From NCBI GenBank assembly GCA_030428865.1, contig JAUIEK010000001.1, positions 372,001 to 436,000 on the forward strand: a DNA stretch of 64,000 nucleotides, read 5' to 3'. A program made the position numbers and the translations under genes. Positions 7,964 to 17,379 of the stretch are shown here, piece after piece; the first letter of the stretch is position 1; each line of letters opens with the position of its first letter. Source of the stretch: Bacteroidia bacterium (GTDB lineage Bacteria > Bacteroidota > Bacteroidia > Flavobacteriales > Flavobacteriaceae). Under the pieces are notes generated by a model. That model was not told the origin of the DNA and ran no database searches. It worked only from the letters and a program-made list of their open reading frames with translations.

Positions 7964-9769
7964 CTAAAAAGCATACTGTCCTTTTTCAATATTTTCTTTT
8001 ATTTCTTTGCTTACCTGCTTGTAATCATTTGTCTTGGGCAACATAACAAAAACAGGGTCTGTACAATTAAAACCATCTTTTTGTAGTGGAAATTTTTTAA
8101 TTTTATGCGTGGCCGTTGTTTCTATTTCTGAACAGATTCTTACAAAAATAGGAACAGCATACGATGGTAATTTGGCAATAAGTTGCTTTGCAAATTCATC
8201 AATATTGAATTCTTCTTCGGTGGTTAAAGCAACCATTCCAGCCCGTCCATCTGTATGTGGAATTTTTACGCCGTAAGCAGCACAAGTTTTAACTCCTTTT
8301 ACACTGTTGGCAATTTTCTCTACTTCGTCTGTAGACACATTTTCTCCTTTCCAACGAAATGTATCGCCAATTCTATCTACAAACTGAGCATGTTTATAAC
8401 CAATGTCTCGTAATAAATCTCCTGTGTTAAACCATTTGTCTCCTTGCTCAAAAGCATTATAGAATAATTTATCTTCATTTTTTGATTTGTTTACATAACC
8501 ATCAAAAGGAATTTTATCATTAATTCGAGCAATTAGTAAACCAGCATCTCCTTTGTTCACTTTTTCAAAAAAGCCTTGTTTGTTTTTGTAGGGTGTTTGA
8601 TTTTCTACATCATATTTAATGATTGCATAATCGTTAGGACTCCAACCTACACAACCATCTATATTAAGTGTGTTGGTAAAACCTACATTTCCGTCTGCGG
8701 CTCCATAAAATTCAAAAACTTTGGAAATATTGAATCGTTTTTTAAAATCTTTCCAGATATCAGGGCGTAAGCCATTTCCGATAATTTTTTTGATTTTATG
8801 TTTCTTCTCTAAATCAGAAGGAGTAGCATTGTAGAGGTAACGACATATTTCACCGATATAAATGAAAGAGGTAACTCCAAATTTTTGCACATCATTCCAA
8901 AAATTAGAAGTAGAGAATTTTCTTCGCATAGCAACGGCAGCACCGCCAGCTGCTGCACTTGGCCATGCAACAATTAATGCGTTGGTGTGATAAAAAGGTA
9001 TGGGAACATACAAAACGTCTTTTTTGTTTAGGTTTAGATTTACTTTTCCAAACCAGTAATATGTGGTTAACCAACGTTTGTGGCGTTGAATAGAAGCTTT
9101 TGGTAAACCTGTTGTGCCCGATGTAAATACATTTGCATATCGTTGTCCTGCTTTAATTTTTGATGTAGTAGCTGGGTTTTCTTTTGATGAAGCATTGATC
9201 TCGATACTTATATCCGTATAATTTGATGGGCAAGTCACTTTATTTGTATCGTTAACCCAGAAAAACTGATCATTACTTTGTAGATTTAGTTGAGGTTTTA
9301 CAGCCTCAAAGGCTTCTATTAGTTCTTCTCCAATTACAAAAACAGATCCTTGATCTACCTCAATGCTATGTTTTAAAGCTTCTAGTCGTTGATTGGGATT
9401 GATAAGAGAAGCTACAGCTCCAATTTTTGCCATGGCAGATATAAGAAAAATAATCTCTACCCTGTTCTCAATAAATATGACAACTACATCACCGTTTTTT
9501 ATACCAATAGAAAGAAAATAGTTCGCATATTGATTTACTTTTTCATTGAACGAATGATGTGTAAAGCGCTTGTCTTCATAAAGTAATGCAAGATCATTTT
9601 TATATTTTTTAGCATTTTCTTCTAGAATAGAACCTAAAGAAATACAATCATCTGACTTAATGGAAAGTCCTTTCTTTAATTGTTTAACAATTGATGGAAT
9701 TCTTGGAATTAATTTTATGATTCTTGGAATTACATCAAAAAAACCTATCTTTTTAGTAGATGTCTGCAT
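7964..9769 (-). CDS. long-chain acyl-CoA synthetase (FadD6/FATP type)
   Basis: Activates long-chain fatty acids to acyl-CoA through an acyl-adenylate. The 601-residue ANL enzyme has the P-loop-like VFTSGTTGLPKASIQ near residue 215, the A5 motif FEFYGAADGNVGF, and the A7-A8 block WFNTGDLLRD...FVDRIGDTFRWKGENVST with the catalytic hinge. The RWKGENVST version and the N-terminal helix with KKGLSIKSDD point to the FATP/FadD6 branch rather than FadD. Lipid activation at the membrane is the likely role. It is 33 bases from the following 202-residue gene. Confidence 0.92.
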   Translation of the reverse strand: MQTSTKKIGFFDVIPRIIKLIPRIPSIVKQLKKGLSIKSDDCISLGSILEENAKKYKNDLALLYEDKRFTHHSFNEKVNQYANYFLSIGIKNGDVVVIFIENRVEIIFLISAMAKIGAVASLINPNQRLEALKHSIEVDQGSVFVIGEELIEAFEAVKPQLNLQSNDQFFWVNDTNKVTCPSNYTDISIEINASSKENPATTSKIKAGQRYANVFTSGTTGLPKASIQRHKRWLTTYYWFGKVNLNLNKKDVLYVPIPFYHTNALIVAWPSAAAGGAAVAMRRKFSTSNFWNDVQKFGVTSFIYIGEICRYLYNATPSDLEKKHKIKKIIGNGLRPDIWKDFKKRFNISKVFEFYGAADGNVGFTNTLNIDGCVGWSPNDYAIIKYDVENQTPYKNKQGFFEKVNKGDAGLLIARINDKIPFDGYVNKSKNEDKLFYNAFEQGDKWFNTGDLLRDIGYKHAQFVDRIGDTFRWKGENVSTDEVEKIANSVKGVKTCAAYGVKIPHTDGRAGMVALTTEEEFNIDEFAKQLIAKLPSYAVPIFVRICSEIETTATHKIKKFPLQKDGFNCTDPVFVMLPKTNDYKQVSKEIKENIEKGQYAF

Positions 9770-9802
9770 GCGTGATTTTGTTATAAATTAAGGATTAACT
9801 TT

Positions 9803-10411
9803 TTAGTTTTTCTTTTCATCAATCACATTTCTTAAGTAAATTATTTGGCTAAGATTTTCAATATTGTTTTCGTCTAGCTTTATCCAGTCAATCCAACTGA
9901 TTTTTGTAGTTACATCATATTCTCCAATTAGCGCATCTAACAGAATATAAACTGCATTTTGCGTAAAAGGTGGCTCACCTAAGTTGCGCACATGTAATTC
10001 TATCCCTAATTTATCACCTTCGTCTTTAAAACGGAAAAACAAATCTGAATATCCTATTTCTGTATCTCCGAATCGTATTTGGAGATCATCACCTGGAACT
10101 CTTTGTCTAAACTCATTAAATTGCCAATTGTCTAATTTAGGAGCTTTTTGAATCAATGCTTGTACTACAGGGAAAACATCTTTCATTCCGTCTGCAGAGA
10201 TTGTAAATTCTTTAACGCCATTTTCGTGTAGCGGGCTAAAATCAAAGACTATTCCTGGGTTTATTTTTTTGATTTGGTATGAAAGTTCACCAAAGAGCAT
10301 GTTCATCTCTTCTTGACTTGCAGGTTCAGCGTGGTATTTAGATTGATTTTCTGCGAACCAATCCCAAAACTTGGCTTCTTTTGATTTTTGTTTGAATAGG
10401 CTTAAAACCAT
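9803..10411 (-). CDS. hypothetical protein (202 aa)
   Basis: Soluble protein that I cannot assign. It begins MVLSLFKQKSKEAKFWDWFAEN and contains IVFDFSPLHENGVKEFTISADGMKDVFPVV, APKLDNWQFNEFRQRVPGD and a C-terminal LDALIGEYDVTTKISWIDWI. The pattern is shared with conserved Bacteroidota hypotheticals (DUF695-like alpha/beta folds), but I cannot confirm it. Lies between an alcohol dehydrogenase and an acyl-CoA synthetase gene on the same strand; no functional tie is evident. Confidence 0.75.
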   Translation of the reverse strand: MVLSLFKQKSKEAKFWDWFAENQSKYHAEPASQEEMNMLFGELSYQIKKINPGIVFDFSPLHENGVKEFTISADGMKDVFPVVQALIQKAPKLDNWQFNEFRQRVPGDDLQIRFGDTEIGYSDLFFRFKDEGDKLGIELHVRNLGEPPFTQNAVYILLDALIGEYDVTTKISWIDWIKLDENNIENLSQIIYLRNVIDEKKN

Positions 10412-10451
10412 TTTTATAAGTTTATAGTGAGTGGAAATTTTTAGAATTCAA

Positions 10452-11456
10452 TTAATTTTTTAAAACAATTCTAAACCGAGCTTTACCATCTTCCAAATGT
10501 TTTACGGCTTCATTTACATCTTTCATGTCAAACTCTTCAACAGTTGGATAAATATTATGTCTTACACAAAACTCTAACATTGTTTTAGTGAGTGCTGGGC
10601 TACCTATGGGACTTCCTCCAACTGATTTTTCGCCCATAATTAAGCTAAAAGCAGGTATACCCATTGGTTCTAAAACCGCACCTACCGTATGAAATTTTCC
10701 TTTAGGAGCAAGCGTGGTTAAATAAGAATTCCAGTCTAAAGTTACATTAGTGGTATTTAAAATGAAGTTTAGTTTTCCTGTAATGCTCTCCAGTTCTTCG
10801 GGAGATTTTGAGTTAATTACTCGGTTTGCTCCCATGTTTAATATTTGTTCTTTTTTATTTGGATTAGAGCTAAAAGCAATTACCTCACAACCCCAATGTT
10901 TTAGAAACTTAATTGCCATGTGCCCTAATCCTCCAATTCCGATCACGCCAACAGTATCTGTTGGCTTTACATCTGCTAATAATATAGGGTTAAACACGGT
11001 AATTCCGCCACAAAGTAACGGTCCTGCTTTGCTCATATCAATATTTTTAGGAAGTGGAATTGCCCAAGACCAATGACCGCGAACATAATCAGCAAACCCT
11101 CCATGACGTCCCACAATTGTAGCTTCATTATTTGAGCAGAGATGTTGTGAACCATCTAAACATTCATGGCAACTCATACAAGAAGCAGATAACCAACCTA
11201 AACCCACGTAATCTCCTACTTTTACACTTTTAACTGCTGACCCTGTAGCAACTACTTCACCTACTATTTCATGACCAGGAACAAGCGGATATTGTGTCAT
11301 TCCCCATTCGTTGTTAATCATACTTAAATCTGAGTGACAAATACCACAATAATTAACTTTGATGTCTACTTGTTCAGATTCTAATTCACCTAATTCATAA
11401 GTGTAAGATTCTAGTTTTCCTTTTGACTCAAGGGCGGCGTATGCAGTTACTTTCAT
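10452..11456 (-). CDS. zinc-dependent alcohol dehydrogenase (cinnamyl-alcohol-dehydrogenase type)
   Basis: Medium-chain NAD(P)-dependent dehydrogenase that interconverts aldehydes and primary alcohols. The 334-residue protein has the catalytic zinc motifs CGICHSDLSM and GHEIVGEV, the structural-zinc set CMSCHECLDGSQHLC near residues 95-110, and the Rossmann motif GIGGLGHMAIKF with SSNPNKKEQILNMGA. The short spacing and the GLGWLSASC context match the CAD/YahK-like subgroup, which usually prefers NADPH and a broad range of aldehydes. Solitary gene 90 bases from its neighbours. Confidence 0.93.
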   Translation of the reverse strand: MKVTAYAALESKGKLESYTYELGELESEQVDIKVNYCGICHSDLSMINNEWGMTQYPLVPGHEIVGEVVATGSAVKSVKVGDYVGLGWLSASCMSCHECLDGSQHLCSNNEATIVGRHGGFADYVRGHWSWAIPLPKNIDMSKAGPLLCGGITVFNPILLADVKPTDTVGVIGIGGLGHMAIKFLKHWGCEVIAFSSNPNKKEQILNMGANRVINSKSPEELESITGKLNFILNTTNVTLDWNSYLTTLAPKGKFHTVGAVLEPMGIPAFSLIMGEKSVGGSPIGSPALTKTMLEFCVRHNIYPTVEEFDMKDVNEAVKHLEDGKARFRIVLKN

Positions 11457-11547
11457 AATGTGTTTTTTTAGGATTTTACTTCGGTATCGATAAATTTAAT
11501 AAAAACAACATTAAGCTAACTTTAAATACTGAAAGTTTGTTGTGCCA

Positions 11548-13074
11548 CTATTTTTTACGAAGTTCAAATAGATCTTTTCTTCTATCTTTTAGATTTCGTA
11601 CACTACCAAACTCATGCAGTTCTCTAAGTAAATCAATATCTACATCTGCTATTAAGATCATTTCTGTGTTTGGTGTTGCTTCTGCTTTTATACCATTAGA
11701 AGGGAAAGCGAAATCGCAAGGAGTAAATACCATTGATTGAGCAAATTGAATATCCATATTATGAACGTTTGGCAAATTACCAACACTACCTGCTATGGCT
11801 ACATAGCATTCATTTTCGATGGCTCTTGCCTGTGCGCAATTTCTAATTCTTGAATATCCGTTTTGAGTATCTGTTAAAAATGGAACAAAAAGAATGTCCA
11901 TTCCTTCATCTGCCAGGAGACGACTTAACTCAGGGAATTCTGCATCATAACACACTAGAATTCCTATTTTACCACAATCAGTATCAAATACTTTTAACTC
12001 ATTGCCTCCTTGCATTCCCCAGACTTTTGCTTCATCTGGAGTAACATGAATTTTTTCATATCGTTCAACAGAGCCGTCGCGTTTGCACAAATAACCTACA
12101 TTGTACAGCTTGTTATCTTTTATCTCTGGCATGCTGCCTGATATGATATTAATATTATAAGAAATAGCGAGTCCAGAAAATCGTTCAATAATTTCATTAG
12201 TGTGTTTGGCCAATTCTCTAATAGCATTAGGCTCGGATAGATGGTTGTTTTTTGCCATTAAAGGTGCATTAAAGAACTCTGGAAAAAGAGCAAAGTCAGA
12301 TCGATAACCCGATACTGCATCAATGAAATATTCTGCTTGGCGCATTAGATTTTCTACATTTTCATAGGGGCGCATTTGCCATTGTATCAATCCTAACCTA
12401 ATGACCTTTTTTTTGGTAGTTGCTTTTTTTACGGGTTTTTCGTAGTAAATATTATCCCACTCTAAAAGTACTGCAAATTCATTCGATGCTTCATCGCCCT
12501 CTAAATAGCCTTTTAGAATTTTACTTGGATGGAAATCATTAGAAATTTGAAAATTTAATACAGGATCGTGAATTTCTTTTCTTCGTACTTTTTCTATATA
12601 TTCTTTGGGGCTTAAATTTTTAGAATATTTATGATAATTCGGAATTCTACCGCCAAAAGCAATTCCTCTTAGGTTTAGCTTCTCACAAAGCTCCTTTCTA
12701 TAATCGTAAAGTCTCCTGCCTAATCTTAATCCTCTATATTCAGGTTTTATAAAGACGTCAATTCCATACAATACATCCCCATCATCATTGTGTGAATTAA
12801 AACTATAATCAGCCGTAATTTGCCGGTATGTGTGGTTGTTTTCAAACTGATTATAATCAACAATGATTGATAAAGCACAGCCAGCCAGTTTTCCATTCAC
12901 TTTTATAACAGCTTGGCCCTCAGAGAATTTTTTAAGTAAGGTGCTAATGTGTTGCTCTGTCCAATAAGCATCTGGCATGGAAACATATGCAGATACCATT
13001 ACGTCTTTTAATGCTAAATAATCATCAAGTTGAAGATAGGTTAGCTCTATTTTATCAATTTCATTTAATTTCAT
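11548..13074 (-). CDS. GNAT acetyltransferase-carbon-nitrogen hydrolase fusion
   Basis: Two-domain protein of 508 residues. Residues ~1-200 are a GNAT N-acetyltransferase with the acetyl-CoA loop in FIKPEYRGLRLGRRLYDYRKE. Residues ~225-505 are a nitrilase-superfamily amidohydrolase with the Glu-Lys-Cys catalytic set seen in ALFPEFFNAPL (E), YEKIHVTPDE (K) and GILVCYDAEFPELSR (C). This fusion is a known Bacteroidota and plant/proteobacterial architecture; the substrate is not established but small amines or amides are likely. No split or lesion is visible. Confidence 0.93.
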   Translation of the reverse strand: MKLNEIDKIELTYLQLDDYLALKDVMVSAYVSMPDAYWTEQHISTLLKKFSEGQAVIKVNGKLAGCALSIIVDYNQFENNHTYRQITADYSFNSHNDDGDVLYGIDVFIKPEYRGLRLGRRLYDYRKELCEKLNLRGIAFGGRIPNYHKYSKNLSPKEYIEKVRRKEIHDPVLNFQISNDFHPSKILKGYLEGDEASNEFAVLLEWDNIYYEKPVKKATTKKKVIRLGLIQWQMRPYENVENLMRQAEYFIDAVSGYRSDFALFPEFFNAPLMAKNNHLSEPNAIRELAKHTNEIIERFSGLAISYNINIISGSMPEIKDNKLYNVGYLCKRDGSVERYEKIHVTPDEAKVWGMQGGNELKVFDTDCGKIGILVCYDAEFPELSRLLADEGMDILFVPFLTDTQNGYSRIRNCAQARAIENECYVAIAGSVGNLPNVHNMDIQFAQSMVFTPCDFAFPSNGIKAEATPNTEMILIADVDIDLLRELHEFGSVRNLKDRRKDLFELRKK

Positions 13075-13108
13075 TTTTAGCTAGATAAACTTTATTTATT
13101 ATGTTGTT

Positions 13109-13957
13109 TTAACATCCCATTGGTATTTCAAATGAGATGATTTTTTCGGTAACTGAATCATTTCGGTCAATCAATAATATTTTAAAAAAAATTCTACTTG
13201 TTGATACTCTGCTAGGATATTCATTAACGTTTTTAATGTTTTTTATTTGTTCCGACCAATGCTTACCACATTCTTTTTCGACTTCTTTTTTTAATTCATT
13301 TATGCCTACTTCTATAAATTTTTCTCGATCTTCACGCTCGTATGAATCTGAAATAAAAGAGTTTTCTTCTGCATCAAAATCTAATTTTTTCCATTCCGAA
13401 TAGTAATGTTTCCATTTTGTCAAGTCGCAATGTGGACCTTCGTTCATTATAGTTACACTGTTTTCGTGTCGTTGGAAAACTTCAATTTTTTTAAATTTAG
13501 ATTGTTTAATCTTAACTTTTTTCCCTTCTGGTGTATCTCCAAGTTCTACATAGATTTTTGCATTACCGTTATGTGTTTTTTTAAGATCTCCATTTTCGTC
13601 CCAAACGTCTAATTCCATTTGAACTGAAAAGTCTTTAAATTTAATTTCAATTTTTTTATGTAATTGGTTGGGAGTTAAATATCCATTAAAAACGTATCCC
13701 TTTTGATTGCCATCAATTTCCTGAACTTTAACCCATTTTCCAGTAATATTTTTTTGACCATCTTTAACTTTTAATTCAATCTCGGTTTCTTCGATAACCT
13801 CAACTTCAGTTCCGTATTCTAATTTTCCAATTTGTTTTGATTTTTTGTTTGTACTCTCTCTTATTATTAAACCATTATCTGCATTTACAAATCTTATTTG
13901 TTGAGAAAAAACAGATGTAGTAGACAATAGAAAAAGTAATATGTTAAAAAATTTCAT
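13109..13957 (-). CDS. secreted SH3-domain protein
   Basis: Signal peptide MKFFNILLFLLSTTSVFSQQ, then a bacterial SH3 domain (NADNGLIIRESTNKKSKQIG...KYGTEVEVI...WVKVQEIDGNQKGYVFNGYL) at residues ~22-95. The remaining ~185 residues are unassigned, charged and mostly predicted strand then helix, with a single Cys in NEGPHCDLTKW and another in KEVEKECGKHW. Bacterial SH3 domains often bind peptidoglycan or mediate protein contacts. Exported to periplasm or surface. 282 residues; C-terminus ends FEIPMGC. Confidence 0.85.
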   Translation of the reverse strand: MKFFNILLFLLSTTSVFSQQIRFVNADNGLIIRESTNKKSKQIGKLEYGTEVEVIEETEIELKVKDGQKNITGKWVKVQEIDGNQKGYVFNGYLTPNQLHKKIEIKFKDFSVQMELDVWDENGDLKKTHNGNAKIYVELGDTPEGKKVKIKQSKFKKIEVFQRHENSVTIMNEGPHCDLTKWKHYYSEWKKLDFDAEENSFISDSYEREDREKFIEVGINELKKEVEKECGKHWSEQIKNIKNVNEYPSRVSTSRIFFKILLIDRNDSVTEKIISFEIPMGC

Positions 13958-14036
13958 GGACTCCTAAATTAGATGATTGCTATTTTTTGTTCTTCATTTC
14001 TTTGCGTAAATCATCACTAATGGTTTGCGTTATGTT

Positions 14037-14492
14037 TTAAACTTCAAATTGTCTTAAGTGATGATCTAGATGTTTATAAAACATGTTGCTCCATTCCGTC
14101 TTTGTTAGTTTACCAAAAGAATGAGATTCTTTGTTGTCAAAAAAATCTTCTCCTAATTCTTGAACTTTTGCAACATGTGTTGTTAACCTTGTTTTTTCAG
14201 TGTCAAAATTTTTCTTGTCTGAAATCAAAAACTCAGGAGCAGTTCGAATATTTTCTTTATATGGTTTCTCTCCCGTAACAAATTTTTTCACAAAAGTTTT
14301 AAGGATTAATTTCTTTAATCCTTTTGGTTTGGGGTGATGCTTATTATCAAAAACAAATTCATATGCAACATTGCAATGTGCTAACATTTGATCTGCAGAC
14401 ATTTTTCCCCATTTAGGTTGAGACTGTTCATTTAATTTATTAATTCTTTCAATCAATTCATTTGAAACTTCTTTGTCAAATACATTTTTCAT
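14037..14492 (-). CDS. DUF1569 protein
   Basis: 151-residue protein of the DinB-like DUF1569 family, a four-helix fold. Seen features are NELIERINKLNEQSQPKWGK, the conserved WGKMSADQMLAHCNVAYEF with a His in metal-binding position, KKFVTGEKPYKENIRTAPEF and the C-terminal WSNMFYKHLDHHLRQFEV with further His residues. A thiol- or metal-dependent role is typical of the DinB superfamily, but no activity is known. Four bases separate it from the next upstream gene, which is probably cotranscribed. Confidence 0.9.
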   Translation of the reverse strand: MKNVFDKEVSNELIERINKLNEQSQPKWGKMSADQMLAHCNVAYEFVFDNKHHPKPKGLKKLILKTFVKKFVTGEKPYKENIRTAPEFLISDKKNFDTEKTRLTTHVAKVQELGEDFFDNKESHSFGKLTKTEWSNMFYKHLDHHLRQFEV

Positions 14493-14496
14493 GATT

Positions 14497-14832
14497 TTAT
14501 TTCTGCTTGTTTGTTAATTTTTTATTATGCTCGTCTCTTATTTTGTTTACAATATCTGTCCCTCCAGCTAGTTCAATAACTAGTATATCGATTTTTATAG
14601 CAAGAGTGTAGATTTCTTCTTCTAATTCCGTATTTCCATATTCTCCCATCCATCTAGGCAATTGAACAAAGTACAAAGGGCTTAAGAATTTTTTTTGTTT
14701 TAATACATCTTCAATTTCTTTTAGGTGATGTGCCAGGCTTCCAAAGCTCTGATTCTTTGGAGAGTTTACTTGTTGCTTCATCTTATCAATTAGCTCTTTA
14801 AATAGTTGCTCTATAGTTTCACTTTTTTTCAT
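14497..14832 (-). CDS. hypothetical protein (111 aa)
   Basis: Small helical cytosolic protein not recognised by me. It starts MKKSETIEQLFKELIDKMKQ and contains GSLAHHLKEIEDVLKQKK, FVQLPRWMGEYGNTELEEEIY and a Lys-rich end. The tight spacing to the DUF1569 gene (four bases) indicates joint translation. No membrane or signal segment. Confidence 0.7.
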   Translation of the reverse strand: MKKSETIEQLFKELIDKMKQQVNSPKNQSFGSLAHHLKEIEDVLKQKKFLSPLYFVQLPRWMGEYGNTELEEEIYTLAIKIDILVIELAGGTDIVNKIRDEHNKKLTNKQK

Positions 14833-15012
14833 TCAAGAAGTAATTATACTTGCAAGTAGTTCTAATATAATAATTTGTGTGTTGTTTAATTCCTAATTTT
14901 AAACAAATTTCCACTTTCCATTGTTTTATCTTTTCCATGCTGTATGAGAGATTTCTTTATTTTTTCATTTAATAAAGTAAGTATTACGCATGTTGTGAGT
15001 ATGTGCTTTCTT

Positions 15013-16428
15013 TTAATCGTTATCTTGTTTAAGTATATAATCAATTGCTTTTCTAATTGAATCAACAGCAATCTGTATATCTTTTTTTGATGTATAGATA
15101 TTTGTCAATGACATTCTAAGAACAGTTTGCCCATTCCAAACAGATGTGCCTATCCAGCAGTTACCATCTTCCTGAATTCGTTGTGCTACTCTGCCGTGAA
15201 ATTTATTTAAATTAGTTACTATCTTTTTAGGCTCTATACGACATAAAACTTGATTCAGATGAATTTCATTTATAATTCTAATATCCGAATAGGAATCAAG
15301 CATCTTAGCTAATTGACGAGCGGAATTACAGTTATTCTCAATGATTTCTTGAATACCTTTTTTACCAAAATTCCTAATTGTAGCATAGAGGACAAATCCT
15401 CTAGCTCTCCTTGAATTTTCAGGCACCCATTGTGAACCATCTCTCTTAAAATCATCCTGTATTCCTGAATATGCACAACGAGTTTTTTTTATGTTTGCAA
15501 GAGCTTCTTTATGTTTTGTTATTATCATTCCAGAATCAAACGGGACACTCAACCATTTATGAGCATCAACGGTCCATGAATCTGCTTTGTCAATCCCTTT
15601 TGTTAAATCTAGAAACTGAGGCGAAGTTCTCGCCCAAAGCCCAAACGCTCCGTCAACATGATGCCAAGCATTGTGGTTATCTGCCAATCTAGAAATTTCC
15701 TCAAAGGAATCAAAACTTCCAGTATTCACATTTCCAGCTTGGCTACAAATAATTTTAGGACCTTGATGCGTACTCAATTTGTTTTCTAAATCAGCAACGA
15801 TCATTCTTCCCTCAGAATCAGTAGAAATTTTAATGATGTTTCTTTCTCCAAACCCATTCATTCGAATCGCTGAAAGAATTGTCCCATGACAAACATCTGC
15901 ACAATAGATAGTAATAAGAGGAGCGCCTTGCATTCCATTATTGTCAAAGTTCCAACCATCACGTTCTAATACTGAATTTCTAGCAATATTAATCGCTGTA
16001 AAATTTGCCATTTGCCCGCCAGTTACGAATCCGATAGATGAATCAGTGGGTAATAATAATAATTCAAATAACCATGAAGCAACGATCTCTTCGAAAATTG
16101 AGGCAGCAGGTGACGAATTAAAAACTTGAGCGTTTTGATTCCAAATCGAAGTAAGCCAATCCGCGGCCAAAGCAGTTGGAGTCGTTCCTGCAAGAACATA
16201 TCCAAAATATCTAGGATTTCTGTTTCCAATTAATCCAGCTTTTGCACCTACGGATAATTTCTCCAATGCTGTTGCAAAATCCTCTCCTAATTCTGGTAAT
16301 TTGGTATCAATTTTATCAATTAATTCCTTTTTATTCTTATTTACTCCAATTGGTAATGAATTAACATTTTCTAGATAACCAATTGAGTTCTCTATTACCT
16401 TAAGAAGTTTATCTTTCTCTAAAATCAT
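15013..16428 (-). CDS. PLP-dependent group II amino-acid decarboxylase
   Basis: 471-residue enzyme of the pyridoxal-phosphate decarboxylase family (aromatic amino acid, glutamate or diaminobutyrate decarboxylase type). The PLP-lysine motif VDAHKWLSVPFDSG lies near residue 285 and the PLP-ring aspartate in HHVDGAFGLWA just before it. Other family segments are GNRNPRYFGYVLAG, SIGFVTGGQMANFTAI and SQAGNVNTGSFD. It probably makes an amine from an amino acid; substrate unknown. A 17-bp palindrome lies 86 bp upstream (16514-16530) and may control it. Confidence 0.9.
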   Translation of the reverse strand: MILEKDKLLKVIENSIGYLENVNSLPIGVNKNKKELIDKIDTKLPELGEDFATALEKLSVGAKAGLIGNRNPRYFGYVLAGTTPTALAADWLTSIWNQNAQVFNSSPAASIFEEIVASWLFELLLLPTDSSIGFVTGGQMANFTAINIARNSVLERDGWNFDNNGMQGAPLITIYCADVCHGTILSAIRMNGFGERNIIKISTDSEGRMIVADLENKLSTHQGPKIICSQAGNVNTGSFDSFEEISRLADNHNAWHHVDGAFGLWARTSPQFLDLTKGIDKADSWTVDAHKWLSVPFDSGMIITKHKEALANIKKTRCAYSGIQDDFKRDGSQWVPENSRRARGFVLYATIRNFGKKGIQEIIENNCNSARQLAKMLDSYSDIRIINEIHLNQVLCRIEPKKIVTNLNKFHGRVAQRIQEDGNCWIGTSVWNGQTVLRMSLTNIYTSKKDIQIAVDSIRKAIDYILKQDND

Positions 16429-16513
16429 TTTTTAATAGCTCTTTTAATTATCTTATCTATGCTAGAAGTATTGAATTTAACTATAGAAATATCTTCTAGT
16501 AGAGAATACTTAG

Positions 16514-16530
16514 ATTTACACGGTGTAAAT
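16514..16530. promoter_or_regulatory. perfect 17-bp palindrome, candidate operator
   Basis: ATTTACACGGTGTAAAT has two perfect 8-base arms around a single G. It sits 86 bp upstream of the decarboxylase start in a gap with no gene, a usual place for a repressor or activator site. No matching regulator gene is adjacent. Confidence 0.45.
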
Positions 16531-16571
16531 ACGCAGTCAGTTATTTTTTACTTTTCCGCTTACGTAAGATT

Positions 16572-16597
16572 TTAATGCGCTTCTAGCCAATTAGTTT
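16572..16597 (-). repeat. displaced copy of the polA 3' end
   Basis: The 25 bases 16572-16596 match 17380-17404, the last codons of polA, with one mismatch, and encode the same NWLEAH-stop on the minus strand. The copy lies 808 bp from the original with the lipoprotein gene between. A chance match of this length in AT-rich DNA is very unlikely. It looks like a duplication or integration scar at the polA 3' end. Confidence 0.75.
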
Positions 16598-16633
16598 TAG
16601 TGTGTTTTTCTTAACTAAAAGTATATTTCTTTT

Positions 16634-17107
16634 TTAATTAGTTATAACTCGTTTGAAGATTATACCTTCTGATCTGTAAACAACCATTATTACATTATTT
16701 TCTTTTCGAGTATAAAATTCAGGATCAGTATCTGTTATCCAATCATTTTTTCTTTTCTGAACAATTTTATTCATCCATTGAACATTGACATTATTTGACT
16801 CGATCTTGGTCATTCCTTTTACCCATTTATCAACATTAGAGGGATTTGTTTTTATTGCAAACTTGTAATCCCACGATGAGGCTCCTGGTACTGTTACTCG
16901 GTTATTATTCGAAAATCCGTTTACATTAAATAATTCAAATTCTGCATTATCGAAGTCACTAAAAGATTTGATTTCTCCTTTTAGAACTTCCACTCGTTTT
17001 TCTATTGTTTTGTAGTTATCACTATCCAATTCATTTGGGTTAGAATAATCTGAGCAATTACTGAACCCAAGTATTGATAGTAAGAATATAAAATTCAAAT
17101 TTTTCAT
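16634..17107 (-). CDS. small hypothetical lipoprotein
   Basis: 157 residues from the preferred start MKNLNFIFLLSILGFSNC, which ends in a lipobox Cys; an ATG four codons upstream (17119) is also open. The mature part is unassigned: KTIEKRVEVLKGEIKSFSDF, VNVQWMNKIVQKRKNDW and the end VVYRSEGIIFKRVITN. Likely anchored to the inner leaflet of the outer membrane or to the inner membrane. It is the only gene between the two copies of the polA 3' end, so it may have been acquired with that segment. No homologue recognised. Confidence 0.7.
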   Translation of the reverse strand: MKNLNFIFLLSILGFSNCSDYSNPNELDSDNYKTIEKRVEVLKGEIKSFSDFDNAEFELFNVNGFSNNNRVTVPGASSWDYKFAIKTNPSNVDKWVKGMTKIESNNVNVQWMNKIVQKRKNDWITDTDPEFYTRKENNVIMVVYRSEGIIFKRVITN

Positions 17108-17162
17108 TCCAGTTGTCAATATATAACTATGATTTCGGGTGCAGCAGTATTAACGTATGTTT

Positions 17163-17240
17163 TTATACTTCTTCATAGAGAGATTTTAATCTGCTCAGTT
17201 CGTCAAATTCTGCAACTAAAATTTTGTTAAATATACTCAT
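17163..17240 (-). other. 25-codon open frame, possible gene remnant
   Basis: Between the lipoprotein gene and polA (about 260 bp), the only coding-like stretch is MSIFNKILVAEFDELSRLKS plus LYEEV and stop. It has a helical, protein-like composition but is too short to assign; it could be the start of a degraded gene or a small peptide. Otherwise this gap is AT-rich with nothing clear. Confidence 0.2.
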
Positions 17241-17379
17241 TTGTTATTCTTATTAAATTGTTTTAAAACAATTGCCTCTAATGTAGTTAATATTCAATAA
17301 GAATACTAAACATTACTACAACTGTTTTCTCTCGTTCTTTCTTTATTTTTTAATGTTGTGTTAATTATAATTAAATCAT

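Noticed and set aside
10750..11076. Plus-strand 108-codon frame
   Set aside because: Antisense of the alcohol dehydrogenase gene; no independent signals.
14886..15071. Minus-strand 61-codon frame after the decarboxylase
   Set aside because: Overlaps the end of the decarboxylase in another frame and has no family features.
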